A stretch of 64,000 nucleotides of DNA from Gymnopilus junonius. Its lineage: Eukaryota > Basidiomycota > Agaricomycetes > Agaricales > Galerinaceae. Of this stretch, positions 1-11,750 are shown piece by piece. Position numbers and translations under genes: made by a program. The stretch lies in NCBI GenBank assembly GCA_015501075.1, contig JADNYJ010000049.1, forward strand, positions 1 to 64,000. The letters are read 5' to 3'. Every line of letters starts with the position of its first letter. Positions within the stretch are counted from its first letter, which is position 1. The notes below the pieces were generated by a model. The model did not search any database, was not told the origin of the DNA, and was given only the letters and a program-made list of their open reading frames with translations.

Positions 1-935
1 TATTCCTTTTCCAGAAATAAGCTCTGCGGGTCAGACAGCCGTGTTTGGTTAGGAGGCGAAAAGCCAAACAACGGAGCCGCGGAGCGCCCATATCTAGGGC
101 CCAGACGGCTCCCGCCACCCTTCCGCGATGACTGAAGTTGGCTACAAGCCAAAGCCTTTAGTCTGGTCATTCAAAGCAGCAGCACTCTGTAGGCATATCT
201 GAAGCATTTGATATATCGAAAGTGCCTGGATATTCTTGGCCATTGGCTAAGTATCTGCAGTTCATCAGCCTGCTTGTTGCCATCAGCGGGGTGTACAGGA
301 TGACTGGTGCGGGGCAGTTGCGTATTTCCGCAGGGCACAAGCATGAGGCCGGAAACGACTTTATATAGTTATGACTGTTTCAGCGCGTCTACCCTGATGC
401 TTTGAAGAGTAGGCCAGGGTAGATCATGGATTCAAATAAACGATACTTTACTTAAAGCTTAACCTTAAGTATATCGATAATCGGCGCTTGGTATAAGTCA
501 TAGCCCGCATCTGAGGTAGATAATTACTCCTGCCAAACAAATTGTCTGTAAAGGACACCCATATTGCTCCCCTAAGTGTCCGTCACAGAATGTAATTACA
601 ACTTTAGGTGTAGTCTTGATATCACTCGAGGTTCCAGTAAAATGACCGCTGGCCTGCCTCACTGCCATTATTCGGAAGCTGTACTCTAATAGTTTTTGTT
701 TCATTCTCAAGCTCTTAAAGCCAGAGAGCTGTCCACAATCATGAGTTAACCGCACTGAAGTGGATAAGCCTTCAATATTAGGGTGTCATGGTCGACCGTG
801 GTCCGTGATCAAGCTTAATTCCTTAGCAAAGGTAGACTTAGTGATTGTAAAATATTCCGTCTTCCAAAGATTAGAGTAGCTAGAATGCTACCCAGTGGTT
901 TAAATAACGTTAACGCACAATCGATCTGAATGAAG
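1..935. other. Left-edge stretch without a recognisable gene
   Basis: Both strands were read here. Only short open frames without family resemblance were found (for example about 85 codons on the minus strand near 498-755), and none has a convincing start, introns or motifs. I see no RNA gene. The stretch probably belongs to transposon-derived intergenic DNA, since the adjoining 25 kb is almost wholly mobile sequence. Confidence 0.5.
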
Positions 936-943
936 ATCTTTCC

Positions 944-1361
944 TAGGGAATGGCACGGGTTACCCACGGGTATTTGACAGGTTTTTAGTATTAGCCTCAT
1001 AGAGAAAAATTTTCTGAAAATTTTACAATTTTTTTCATGTAAATCCGTTAAGAAATGGCTGAGTTATGCCCTCTGCAAGTTTGGACCTTATAACTTTGAT
1101 GGTGTTGCCGCAATGGGCGCAACATTGATCACGGGTATGCCAAATTGGGAAAGTGTCCGAATTTGGTCAACACAGCTTGGAAATCATCTTGCTGTGGCAT
1201 CAGTTCATCACACAATGGGCTCAAACTTCACAGAAGTGTAGCACAGCCATTTCTCAACCGTTTTCCATGAAAAAAATTGCATTAGAAAGCTAGAATTTTT
1301 CTCTACATAGCTAACACTAAAAACCCATCAAATACCCGCGGGTAACCCGTGCCATTCCCTA
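944..1361. mobile_element. Non-autonomous hAT-type MITE, 418 bp
   Basis: The ends are inverted repeats about 45 bp long, beginning TAGGGAATGGCACGGGTTAC on the left and mirrored on the right with only a few mismatches. Directly outside lie 8-bp sequences, ATCTTTCC at 936-943 and TTCTTTCC at 1362-1369, matching at 7 of 8 positions. An 8-bp target duplication and a TAGGG terminus are typical of the hAT superfamily. There is no coding capacity inside, so it must have been moved by a transposase supplied elsewhere. The single mismatch in the duplication and the few TIR differences suggest a moderately old insertion. Confidence 0.8.
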
Positions 1362-1369
1362 TTCTTTCC

Positions 1370-2761
1370 TAGCTGTAAAATAATTGGGTGGTGCATGTTG
1401 ACGTTGTTACTAATAAACTTGTGTTGAAAATATAAAAAGTAGGAAGCTTTCCAATATTCATTAGAGTTCCGGAATTGAGTACTCATCCTCCCTGAATCCA
1501 GACATTCTATACACTTTTGATAAGGAGCACGTGTTGTTGTCGTAAGATGTCACAACAAAAAGTATGCTGAGACTGCATCAAAATTTCGTCAGCAGTGGGT
1601 GTTGTCATAATTTCTATGCAGCACACACATCCCTGTGCTGAAGGGTTGAATGGCTCTGCCACATTTGAAAGCTGATAGTAGATAACTCTATGAGAGATTT
1701 GGTCAAAGCCTTCGAGGCATCAGGTTGGTGCTGGCAATACACTGTCTTCAATCAAAATCCTTAGTAAGTCTATCCAGCAATGTCCTACTGTATACCGCTG
1801 GCTGCAGGGGTGACAACCACAGAAAAGGACTACTGGGAGCCTGTCACTAGTCTCTCCTAGCCAGACTGACGATATATGTTATGCACTATGATATAAGTAT
1901 GAAGGCCTTGTCACTAGACTGATTAGCAATTCATCTCCGAGATGTCATGCTTGCATGAGGAATTTTATGTTTGAGTCAGAGTCCAAGACGCTGTTTGACT
2001 TCGAAGTTCAACAAGTTTTTAAGATTGTACTGAGAACTGCATTTAAGTTAGCTGTTAAATATCCCAGTCAGAAGACTGTCATTTGCTGAGACCCCCTGCT
2101 AGCCTTTCACCACAAAACAAAAATACTCATCACATTCTATTGATTCCATGTGGTATGCAATCCCACTTTCCACATGAAGGTAAGCCAGCACGTAACCGGT
2201 GTCATCCTGCATTCAGCTAATATTGGCGATTGGAACTCATGACTGGCACGAATCATGAAGTTACTTTAACTTTAGAGCACACCCATTTAATGGAACAGCC
2301 ACCCAAACCAGTGGTCGTGCTGAATCAACGTTCTTCAGGGATCGGACTCTGAGAGACAGACCACTTATAACCAAAGTTTCATGGCTTACAAACCTGTCAG
2401 CTCTTGTTTATACTTCCCGCAAGTTCAGACCTGGGACGCTGAGCTAGCCAGCATTCTCGAAGACTTCCTGTGTAAATTTGAGTTCAAAATTACAGTTAAC
2501 TAAGTCGATCACATGTGTTCAAAGTAAAAAATCCATGCTAACCTATTTGCAATTGCCGAACCTGCTGTGATAATCATTTTGTCGTAATGCTGCATAATTG
2601 CGCAGATGTTCTGAATGAAGAACCTCCACAAGGAACAAGGTCTTTGTCATAAACATGCATAGGCGTGTCAAGATGAGAGAGATTTGGGGCATAGCAAGGG
2701 CTGCTTTGCAGAAGGTGCACATAGGACCCCCATTTATACTGGGTGAAGTATGATACTGGTC
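1370..2761. other. No gene recognised
   Basis: This stretch separates the MITE from the left end of the Plavaka composite. No open frame of note, RNA gene or obvious repeat was seen, apart from a short sequence at 2714-2737 that recurs inverted near 28447-28467 (described separately). Confidence 0.45.
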
Positions 2762-2791
2762 TACATCAGGAAAACGGCAAAAGTTCTTTCA
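2762..2791 (+). repeat. Left terminal inverted repeat of the outer Plavaka element
   Basis: This 30-bp sequence begins TACATCAGGAAAA and continues, after a small spacer, with AGTTCTTTC. Its inverted partner is at 26622-26651; the first 13 bases match exactly and the rest match with a 1-base gap and a few substitutions. Confidence 0.75.
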
Positions 2792-2901
2792 GGTCTTTGG
2801 TCTTTGACTATCGATCTTTCAGGTCTTTGTCTTTCGCACCATGATCTTTGAGATCTTTGTCTTTGAGTCAAGGTCTTTTAGGTCTTTGCTTTACACCTAC
2901 A
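2790..2901 (+). repeat. Left subterminal repeat array (AGGTCTTT-like)
   Basis: About ten irregularly spaced copies of GGTCTTT, GATCTTT or TGTCTTT occur in 110 bp. Subterminal arrays of this kind are typical transposase-binding regions in CACTA- and KDZ-like elements. The related array at 26500-26620 has the motif in inverted orientation, as expected for the other end of one element. Confidence 0.65.
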
Positions 2902-2963
2902 CATTTGTCTTCCAAACTTCAAGTATCTTTCAGACATGCTCAGAATATCAGATCTCTGTTCAA

Positions 2964-3615
2964 TCAGAATGCTATCTCATGTGCATGGTGATCTATATAC
3001 TTGTTAACATAGTATGCCTGAAATGCGTCTAGACTATTATGAAACTTGACCCTCTGAGAAATGAAAACATTACCAGCCACAGGCATTAAGTGCGCACAGT
3101 GCAAAATTGAACCAAGATGAATAACTGACTGAGCCCGCTTACCAAGAGCATTGAAGTCAGGCTCCACCATCCACATACCTGTATCGGTGCAAGGCTCTTC
3201 ACCAATGGTCGAGAACCATTCTACAAGAGCACATGGATATGTAACTCTGCAATGGACTATGGAAAGAAATAAATGGACTCGAGCCATGAGCAGGCCACAG
3301 AATCCTTCCTCTACCATATTTCCAACAACAAAAACAGTGTCACATCATCCGGGTCCCTTTCGCCATGACCTAACAGTGCGGATTCTCTCACGAAACATTC
3401 CAGATATACCAGATCTGTCACTCAGAGCGTAATACAGCGCCACTGCCAAGGGAAAGACATAAACTTTTCCCTCGACTTTGGGACATCAATCTTGGGGAAC
3501 ATCATCAAGAGGTGTATCGTCATCTGGGTTAATTTGCTCATAAAGGAAACGGGAGATGGCATCATGAAGATGGGGCAGGTCCAGATGATCCCCGAGGTCA
3601 TCAGGGTGACAAGGA
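2964..3615 (-). pseudogene. Plavaka transposase copy 1, C-terminal part (severed)
   Basis: Read on the minus strand this encodes the C-terminal third of a Plavaka-type transposase: a DLPHLHDAISRFLY segment, a GKVYVF block, an SGISGMFRERIR block, a YPCALVEWFS block, and the family's usual end with YVNKY followed by DHHAHEIAF. Two in-frame TGA stops, just upstream of the GKVYVF block and just after the RSWRKGPG motif, interrupt it; the second sits where Plavaka proteins normally have arginine. The upstream end is an insertion break at 3611-3615 (AAGGA), and the missing N-terminal and central part is at 21552-24043. The protein would have catalysed cut-and-paste transposition; in this state it cannot. 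Confidence 0.85.
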
Positions 3616-4429
3616 AGATAAGGAACTAGATAATCAATTGAATCAGTACATCGATCCACGTCAGTATAAAACAAACGCACTGGCTTTCTGAGACAATATG
3701 ACATCTGCAAGTAAATCATCATCCACAGCACCTCCATCAGGAAAAGGGGTTTATGCTTTGTAACAGCCTGTATTTCTCTGTATGTCTCTAGAGCCAACAA
3801 AGCTGCAAAGATTCTATAGACATATGAAGCTACCCCTCTCTGTAACTCAATCTTAAGGCAATATAGAGTTCATTGAAGGGCATTTGTCTGCCATGCAAGA
3901 TGCTATAACATATCTCAGAGTTGCTATGAAGACTTGGCAAGGACTTTCCAGAGCACTTAAACAATATTTAAAATCTCCAGTGAATACCTTGAAGAAATTT
4001 AGAGTTATATGTAGTTACTGACAGAAGTAGTCAAGCTGCCCAAAGGTGTTCAGGGTACAGAGAAGAGGAGAGGAAAGCCATACAGAGACTTTGCAAAGCC
4101 ATTCAATACAACTCAGGAGACATGCAGAGTTTTTTGAAGGCACACACCAGCTGCCCAGAGGTGTTCAGGGTACAGAGAAGAGGAGAGGAAAGCTATACAG
4201 AGACTTTGCAAAGCCATTCAATACAACTCAGGAGACATGCAGTTCAACTTCAAAGCCACATAGTATACACTAAAAGTGTCCTAAGCATTTATACATATGC
4301 TGGGAGATGTTTTAAACATTACTAAGTAGATGCCCAAAGCTTCAAGGAATCCTATGAGAAGACATAAAAGCCCAATGTATAAGCATTAATGAGTAACCTA
4401 TGATCATATAGAGATAGAAATATAGTAGT
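3616..4429. other. Left part of nested insertion, no gene
   Basis: The open frame that continues into this stretch from transposase copy 1 (about 3616-3800, minus) appears to be chance read-through past the insertion border, because the true continuation lies at 21551. Inside is a 94-bp direct repeat with CAAAGCC-type motifs. Nothing else was recognised. Confidence 0.5.
4034..4242 (+). repeat. 94-bp direct repeat, two copies
   Basis: Copies at 4034-4127 and 4149-4242 differ at only two or three bases and are separated by 21 bp. Both include the motif TTTGCAAAGCCATTCAATAC. Related CAAAGCC motifs cluster at 21480-21546, near the other border of the nested insertion, so this may be part of its subterminal transposase-binding region. 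Confidence 0.75.
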
Positions 4430-6413
4430 CTAGTTGCCAGGTTCAGGAAGATTACTAGTTGAAGTACTAGCAGCAGGCTCATCATCATCAGCTGCAACAT
4501 TCCCTGCTCCAGCCTCCACTTCAAATCTACTCCCAGCAGCAACTACATCAGCAGTATCCTCACCCTCCCCATGACCAGCAAGCTTGTCCAATTCAGAGAA
4601 ATCCAACCTTACAAAATCATTCTCTCCAGCATTGATGTCAAAGTTGGAATGGTTTGCACTGTAAGAAATATTCAGTACTATATTTAACATACATCACCAT
4701 TCAGCCTCTTACATGATTTGTTCTAGAACTGTCCTGCACCACCAGGCTGGCCAAGCCTTCATCTGGGATTCAAAAAATCTCCAGTGGCAAAGATGACATT
4801 CATAACTATAATGGTAATTGTAAGTTAGAACAATGGGGGAAAGGACCTACAATACCTGAGTCTGGCAGTATCTTCCGAGAAGGTAATCTGACATGCTTTC
4901 TTCCCTGTAGAGCTCCACTCTTTGAGAGCATGCTCAATCTAAACTTTACATGACTAAATGTAGAAGAACAGATACAGAAAACTCACAGCAGTGACCACAA
5001 GAAGCATGACATTCAAAGGCAGATCTCGTTTTTCATAAATCTTGTTTGTGGTTTCCATGTCCAATTTCGACCTAGATGTGGATGGGAACCATTGTGCTTC
5101 AATGATGTTGACAATGAGCTGAGCTCCAAAAGGTTTCATTTTGTCCACCATCTGATCCTAGAGCAGAGAATTGGGAAAAGGAGGCCTAAGAATGAATGAA
5201 GATTTACCTTTAGGCATATCCCTCCATAAACAAAGTGAGAATCTTTTAGCAACCACTCAACATCTCTCCTGATGGCCTCCGGATCTCCAGAGAGACCATA
5301 GTATGCTCTGACTTTCTCCCTCGCTTTTGAGATGATACTGCTGATGAGACCAGTGCAGCCATACATTGTCTAGATGTGTGAAGTAAGTATATGTTGGACT
5401 AATTAATAACACCTTACAAATTTCATCAGTTGGCTTTTGATGCCTGTATCTTTCATCGCCCTGTTGTAGGCTTGGCAGATTTCAGGATCTTCGCTAGCTG
5501 AGGCACTTTCCCTGATAGTTTTCCAAGCAAAGTCAATGCGAGCAACTTTGTTATTATGAGGGAAAGGCTCTTCATATATGGTCCTGGTGCGAACGTGGCT
5601 TTTGGAAGCCAAAGCAAACCTGAGGGTCCTTGGAGTGAAATCTTTCTCAACAACCTTGGCATTGTTGAGCACATTGGAGGCACGGTTTCTAAGCCTAGGG
5701 GTCTTGGGAGTAGATGACTGGGTGCGAGATATAGAGTCCTCTGCAGGATGTTCAACTGCTATCTGAAAAAGATAAATGAAGGTGAAAAAGGAAGAGATAA
5801 CTTGATAACAAACTTCATTGCAAAGATCTCCTTCTCCAGATGCTAAGTTGAGGTCAACATCGACATCCATGTCAATCCCTTCAAGATCCACATTCAAGTC
5901 ATGGTCTTCACCCATGCTAGAGGGTGCTCTATGCCCTTCTTCCATTTCTTCTTCTTCATCTTCATCATGATGTAGACCTGCTGCTCTAATCGACTGAAGG
6001 CCTGCAGCCATATCTTCCTCATCCTCACTCAGTTGGACTGCTGATGTCTTCTTTCTCTTCGGTGCAGGGGCCTCGTCGTCTCCCTCAGAGCCTTCTGCGT
6101 CTAAGAGCTCCCTATTGCGATTCCGTATAGCTAATACGACATAGAACTCGGATAAAAAACATGTCATAAATCAGAGAATACACTTGCCTGCATCAGCTGC
6201 ATCTTTTTCTGCCCTTGTATTTGCTTGAAGCTGAGACTGAACAAGCTTGTAGGTGGCCATGGCTGCAGAGCTGATATTCGCAGCCATCACTTTGTTGTTC
6301 CTTCCGCCAGTGGGCCTACCTCTACTCGATGCTGCTGCTTTGCTTGTCCTACTGGAGCTAGCACTTGCACCCCGCATAGGCAGCATAGAATTGGCAGATC
6401 TGGTATTAACCAT
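4430..6413 (-). CDS. DUF6532-type protein, intact 8-exon gene inside the transposon
   Basis: Exons on the minus strand are 6188-6413, 5814-6130, 5418-5762, 5208-5369, 4987-5157, 4856-4938, 4713-4805 and 4430-4658. They sum to 1626 nt, an exact frame of 541 residues. The first 250 residues are low-complexity: Ser/Ala-rich, a PKRKK basic patch that could act as a nuclear signal, and Glu/Asp runs. Roughly residues 265-410 look like DUF6532, with a conserved KPFGAQLI block and a VTAIEHALKEW helix. The C-terminal tail is acidic. DUF6532 is a family of unknown function that is abundant in mushrooms. Intron 1 (6131-6187) has a GC donor in a perfect context, CAG|GCAAGT. The gene is free of stops and frameshifts while the neighbouring transposases are broken, so it is either young or under selection. 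A role as transposition accessory or DNA-binding factor is inference. Confidence 0.8.
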
Positions 6414-7084
6414 AAGAAATCTAGGAGAGGACCTCAGTCAACACAGGGGAAGATGATAGAAAGGAATAAAGACTACACAAGCTTCTTGACTTGAAACACC
6501 TTTAAGTTCACATCTGTTTTAGGATATGTCCAAAAAGAGATATTGCCAAGCGAAACGGAGCTCTACTAAGCTAGAAACCATTAGAGGTAGGATAGGAAAT
6601 TCATTCACTCGCTGTGCCCTTAATTCAATCTGTTACCCTATAATTTTTGGGAATGCGTGTATGCAGAATCTGAGATGCATGACCCTTGAAGTATTGGAAT
6701 CAATTGAATAAAAAAAACAATCAGCCATGCCTGCTCATCAATTCTCCTTTGACAATGCACTTGGGTGGTAGAAATGGCTCGACAGCCTTGACAAATGGGG
6801 AGCAATCTGCACATAGCGATAATAGTGCTTGTAAAAGTTTGGGGTTGATCACATTGATGTGGGCTCAGATGCGAGTGCTGCTGCTTTGCTGATGAGGAAT
6901 GATATGGAGAGTAATGATCATTCAGGATTGGTGAGTTGCACCTGCTTGAAAGATAGTAGAATGCGAAATACGGTGTGCAAATTATGGTCATGGTGGTGCC
7001 GGCCGACACCTGTCACAGCTAACATTGGTTGGCCTCGAGTCTGACAGCCCAATCTGGGCAAGCAGGCAGTGGATGCTACTGCGA
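6414..7084. other. Spacer between DUF6532-type gene and chaperone chimera
   Basis: This region upstream of the DUF6532-type gene start probably includes its promoter. No further coding segment or RNA was recognised; minus-strand reading past the end of the Hsp78 homology (about 7085) gives stops in all frames. Confidence 0.45.
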
Positions 7085-8700
7085 TGAGGTTGCAGATCCT
7101 CAGTGTCCAAGATTTGTCCAGATAGAACAAGGACAGAAAGATCTCACTTTGGATGACACGATTGAGAGGCGGAGCACCATATTGAGATGAGTATCCTGCT
7201 GACATGAGGTACTGCTTGGTTTCTAGATCGACGTCGAAAGTGATCTTGCACTCTGATAGTCAGTCTTGGACTTCCTTGAGGCAGATGTCGACGATCTTGA
7301 GCATGTCCTTGTGAGACAGAGGTCACTGTAGAAATGAAGTTAGCATACAGAAGATAAAGACAGGTGAAAGAAGATAAAACTCACAAAGATAACAATTTCG
7401 TCACACCTCCCTCCTGAGTTCATCAACTGTATTGCCCAAATAGTACCCATTACCAACTGCCTCATCTCTGATGGATGTTGCCTTCAAGCATATCATGAGG
7501 TATGCAGGCCAAGGTTGGCAGTCATCATGATGATGGTGTTCCACATGTCGACCATCCTCCAAGAGTCGAGCTCGTCGTAAAGATGGTTCTGCCTGTGATG
7601 ATGGCAACGTTGCCCAAGATGGACTTGCAGTTGTCCCAAAACCTGAAGCCTTGATAGCACATACTTGGAGCTGACCAGCAGCTTGTTGAGAATCAAGGAA
7701 GCAAGAGTTTCACCATCGACATCTTCAGCGATAATGATGAGCAGGTGGCAGCTCTGAGCTGTGATTTCAAGGGCAGGAAGGATATGCTGAAGGATGTAGG
7801 GGTTTTCAAATTCACACTTCTGAGTCTTGATGGCGGTGATGACATAGGGTGAGATGAATCCTCGGTTGAAATGCATGCCTTCAGTGATTTCAATTTCATC
7901 CTCAACTGTGTGACCCTCCTTGACAGTGATGTCTCCCTCCTTTCCAACCTTCTCCATTGCCTGTTGATTAGGTTTCTGACATAGGTGTCATCATTAGTGG
8001 AGATGGTGGCAACCTGGGCGATCTCAGCAGTGGTGGCAACAATCTTGGTGTTTGCTGAAAGGAATTTGACTACATGGTCGACAGCATTGCAAGACAAATT
8101 CCCCACAAACCTTCTTGATTTTGTCGATGAGAATGATGGAGTAGGATATGTGGGCATGTACTCAGTCAGTTAACCTCCAGCTCATAGCAAACGTAACCTG
8201 GGGGAGCACTGGTGAGTCGCGAGATTGAGTGCTTCTCGGAATACTCGGAGGCATTGATATGCATCATGCTATTGTTGTCGTCAAAGAGCAGCATCGGCAA
8301 CTAAGTAAAAATATGATCAGTACATTAACAGAGATAAGACAAGTGAAGAAACATATGATTCACCAAACCACTCCTCGATAATCTGACAGCATTGGCAATG
8401 GCCTTGGCCGCATCCGGCTGCCCAACCACTTGCGCCGAGAGGGTCTTCCATCTTCAACAACTTCTCTGCCAGGAGACAGGAATACCAATTACCTCCCAAC
8501 AATCTCGGCGATGCTTTCTGCATTGGCGGCATCCATGCCCGCACCAGCCTTGGCATCTTCAATGGCTTTTTCAGCTTCCAATTTTGCAAGCTTGTTTTGG
8601 AGATGGGAAGAGCATAGTAAGAAAGGTTAGAAGTGGTGGCAAAGTCACATCTACAGGAAATAGTCAGCTGTAATCCTTGATCCTGCAAATCAATATGCAC
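7085..8700 (-). pseudogene. Chimeric chaperone pseudogene: ClpB/Hsp78 with embedded Hsp60 segment (left copy)
   Basis: Reading down the minus strand: an Hsp78 middle region (YYALP...LQNKLAKLEAEKA, then the GIPVS block, then QVVGQPDAAKAIANA-like residues), an intron, [12 protein letters not shown] and APPGYV of the second AAA domain, then an abrupt switch to mitochondrial Hsp60 ([14 protein letters not shown] through ILGDVAI and FTDELD), then back to Hsp78 at VDMRNT...MTANLG, continuing to LSHKDMLKIVDICLKE and the C-terminal GAPPLNRVIQSEI. The Walker A part of the AAA domain is missing, and Hsp60 lacks a few residues after FENPYIL. Frameshifts and a TGA at an expected Arg (after KEVQD) show it is dead. 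Retained introns show capture at DNA level, not by reverse transcription. The near-identical inverted partner lies at 16680-17890. Confidence 0.85.
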
Positions 8701-8916
8701 CGTCGCTGCTTGTGCAAGAGGAATTCATAACATGGGATGCATGCCACTCGTAGAAGTAAAGGGCAAGTCCCTTAGGCTGGTGGGAGAGAGCAACAGGAGA
8801 TGACATGAAGAAGGGTGGTTGCATTAGATCTATTGGAAGGAAGGAGGATAATTGATGGCTTAGTCATACTCCCTCTGGAAGAAGCTTTTGTCAGCATCTG
8901 CTATCTTATCTATTTG
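7530..8916. repeat. Left arm of a ~1.4-kb inverted repeat
   Basis: This segment reappears in reverse orientation at 16471-17855. The match covers the chaperone chimera plus a flanking stretch (8815-8916) encoding no recognised protein. The arms differ by scattered substitutions and small indels. The left chimera continues about 450 bp further into Hsp78 than the right one, so the right arm has lost its outer part or the left was extended. Confidence 0.8.
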
Positions 8917-9547
8917 CTAAAAATCAAAGTAGTCCGCCTCTTCACACCTTGGATGCATGCCCTTCTTCCACAGTCCTGGTTATGCTCAATGATTTTGTTA
9001 GATAGCATTTCTCACAGGAGTACAGGGCACCTAGTCAGAATCATGATCGTACAAGTCAACGAAGGAGGTCAAATATCCTTTCTGTAGTGTTGTCCCTTAA
9101 ACAACAGTATTCCCCGAAACCTCTTTGTTACGATGGTCTGTAGGTATAGCAATCACCTTTGGCAAGTTTCTGAGAAGACCATCTAAATGAATATGTGAAT
9201 GCAAATTCATGGGTACTTCACGAAGCTTGTGAAGGGTGATAAAGTCGCACCCAAGCTTGTGAAGCCTGGGAGGGGACCTCCAATACTTCAGAAGCGCCTT
9301 GATGGGACCCTGTTATTCAGAATGCAATGACCAGTGCACGACATCGAAGATGTAAGGCCAACATCGAGTGTTGAGTGGCACTGATAGCTGTGATGGAGAC
9401 AAATTGAGAGGCTTGAAGGACCATCTGTGGGATGGTCGAAGAGTTATGAAAAAGGCGAGGTGCCTTTCAATCTGAAATGATCATCATGCGATGAATGACT
9501 GAAGAGGACATTGGAACTTACCATATGTCTCCAAGCAATCTTCCTCC
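8917..9547. other. Inner flank of left inverted-repeat arm, no gene
   Basis: Minus-strand frames hold stretches with no recognised homology, broken by stops, between the inverted repeat and the SPT6 fragment. They could be a further part of a captured host gene, but nothing can be named. Confidence 0.4.
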
Positions 9548-11750
9548 TCACATCCTGCAATGGTTAGCACCTCTGGGCCATCCAGGACACTGTGGACTTG
9601 TCCTTGAAGTGGGAGGGCAGGTCGTGGTCACAAGTTGAAGGTATATCCGTGAAGACAAGGTCTCAAACAAAAGTGAGCATTTCAGAGTATATAAATGCCA
9701 CTTACTTTGACTGACAACCCTATCGTCTCCAACAAATTCAGCACATTCTTGGCCCAGCTCTCGCCTCATCGGAGTTGTGTTAGCCTTTGCCCCATGAAAT
9801 GGCGAGTACCGACATCGCCGATTCTCCATATTTAAGTTCACACATTAGATAGGGAGCCACATCAACTCACTGGCAGCTGTGAGTAAATATCAGAGGCATA
9901 AACTATCAAGGGATCTCACCTGTCACAACTGTATGCTACATTGGAAAGCGAGGAAATCTTCCACCTCTTCCTGGATGTATTCACGAGTCCACTTTACCAC
10001 GGCTGGAATTAAATGCTGATCTATCACCTCTTGAATGACAAGGGAGCACTCTGCATTCCACATCTTCACAGGATCACTGAAACTGTCTGAAGAGATTGCA
10101 TCTAGCAACCATTGTTCGAAGGCTGACTTAACTTTGGGTGCCACGGAAATATCGACAGTCACCAAATGTTCAGTTTCAGTGGCCAAAATATGCAGGAATT
10201 GAGCAGAATCGAGCATGTTAGCAATGGGTTTCTGTAGTAAGTACTTGAAATTCTGCATTCAAATGATCAGAAACCAAGTCCCAAGGGATATGTTACAGGG
10301 GCTTATGAAGTATGAATGGTTTTCGTCGACTTTTGTAATACTGTGCTCGGTAGGCTCGACCATCACTTGAGCATCTTCCTTGAAATTTTTATGAATACGA
10401 CTGCGAAGAAGGGGGTCTTTGCTGAGTTCCGTGGATAAAATCAGATGAGCTTTTCATAGCAGTTCTTCCGGTGCTTGAGCTTTTGCAGGATCGACATCTG
10501 CAAACTGCTCTGCACATGCAACCGGATTTAAATCTTCATCATCGACAAAGTGGACGTGATGAGAAGCGAGGAAATTCAAAACAACTTGATGTAGCTGGAT
10601 ACTGAATTTCTAATGTATTTCAGTCAACTTCATGTGGACTTATTTCATTTACAATACTCACCTCAGCCAATTTTGAGATGATACTCTTCTTCATAACCTC
10701 ATAGGCAAAGATACGACTGGGCTTTTGCACCTTTTCACAGCTAGATCAGGTTCATCGTCATCGTGGAAGTGGAATTCGGGCAGTGAATCCTGTTTCTCAT
10801 CCTTGTATTTCATTGATAACCACTCTGTGGCATCTGCTACAAGTTCTACACTGTCGATCTGAGGCTGTATTTCTTCCTCGTAGTATTCATCCTTGACTTG
10901 CAGCCTCTCATATGACAGTGAAAGAGCTCGACGGCATTCCAAAAGGGATCTATACTTCTGCCCCCATGAACAGATTGCCAGAGTTCATCAAGCTCTAGCA
11001 GTTCAAAATGAGACTTGATATCATTGATGTCAAAATGATAGATATAGTCACGCTTATGAGCCCAAATATATGGAACTTCATATTCCTCAACAAATAGCTG
11101 ACAAAGGGCAAAAGTCACTGCTAAGACAAGGGCACCTTTGAGGTGCTGGAATTTTCTGTCAGGAGTAAAAAACTCCTTAGTTTTTTGAGGAGAAAGCCGG
11201 GTAGTGACCCACATTGCTGCACCTCCTAGATCTCCTTCAGTCAGTTGGGTGTGAGATGATAAAGTTGATGATGGCGACAATGAAGAAGTAGCTAGCTGCA
11301 TTCGCCCAGGGATATCTTGAGCGCGAATGAGATCATCATCATCTGTTAGCATATGCTTTCGGATTTCCAAAGGTTCGAACACCTGTCATTTCCAAGTTAG
11401 CAACATTTTGAAGGTAAAAAATCCAGCTTCCTCACATCCTGATACTTCATTTCCAGTTTGAACTGTTCATCCTCTACCTCTCCTTCCTCATCCCCAACCA
11501 ATGGCCAGTCATATTCATGACCATCTCCGAAAACATCATGGATCTCATCCCATGCACTGTAAAGGTATATATGAATGAAGAAAGTAGAAGTGATACAAAG
11601 CATACTTGGCGTCAATTCCAGCCAATTCTGGATGAACCCGTACCCTTTTATGGCGGATCTGTTCTTGCCTTTTTTCCTGCCTTCTAGCTTATATGCACTG
11701 TCGACGAAAAAGAAATAACTCACTTATTGACTGTCGATCTTATCATTCAG
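9548..11750 (-). pseudogene. SPT6: Captured fragment of transcription elongation factor SPT6
   Basis: The order on the minus strand follows Spt6: AWDEIHDVFGDGHEYDWPLV, an EIRKHML block, LIRAQDIPGRMQLATS, WVTTRLSPQKTKEF, YIWAHKRDYI, ATEWLSMKYKDE, HFVDDEDLNP, KPIANMLDSAQFLHILA, VVKWTREYIQEEVEDFLAF and finally an SVLAISWGKG motif at the start of the YqgF-like domain. Spt6 is a nuclear histone chaperone that travels with RNA polymerase II; the intact gene is about three times longer. Introns are retained in places (for example near 11383-11440 and 11560-11600), but frameshifts and stops break the frame, the N-terminus is missing, and the rest (helix-hairpin-helix, S1, tandem SH2) is absent. It lies between the inverted chaperone arms, next to transposase copy 2. 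It is a transduplicated piece, not the working gene. Confidence 0.85.

Noticed and set aside
3616..3800. Open minus-strand frame in line with transposase copy 1 (LALETYREIQ..., YTDVDRCTDS)
   Set aside because: It continues the copy 1 frame by chance past the insertion border; the true upstream coding sequence is at 21551, where the frame and sequence fit the family.
7985..8173. Plus-strand frame antisense to the Hsp60 segment
   Set aside because: It is the mirror of the minus-strand chaperone sequence, not an independent gene.
9548..11750. The working SPT6 gene of the host
   Set aside because: Frameshifts, stops, missing N- and C-terminal domains and its position inside mobile DNA argue for a captured fragment.
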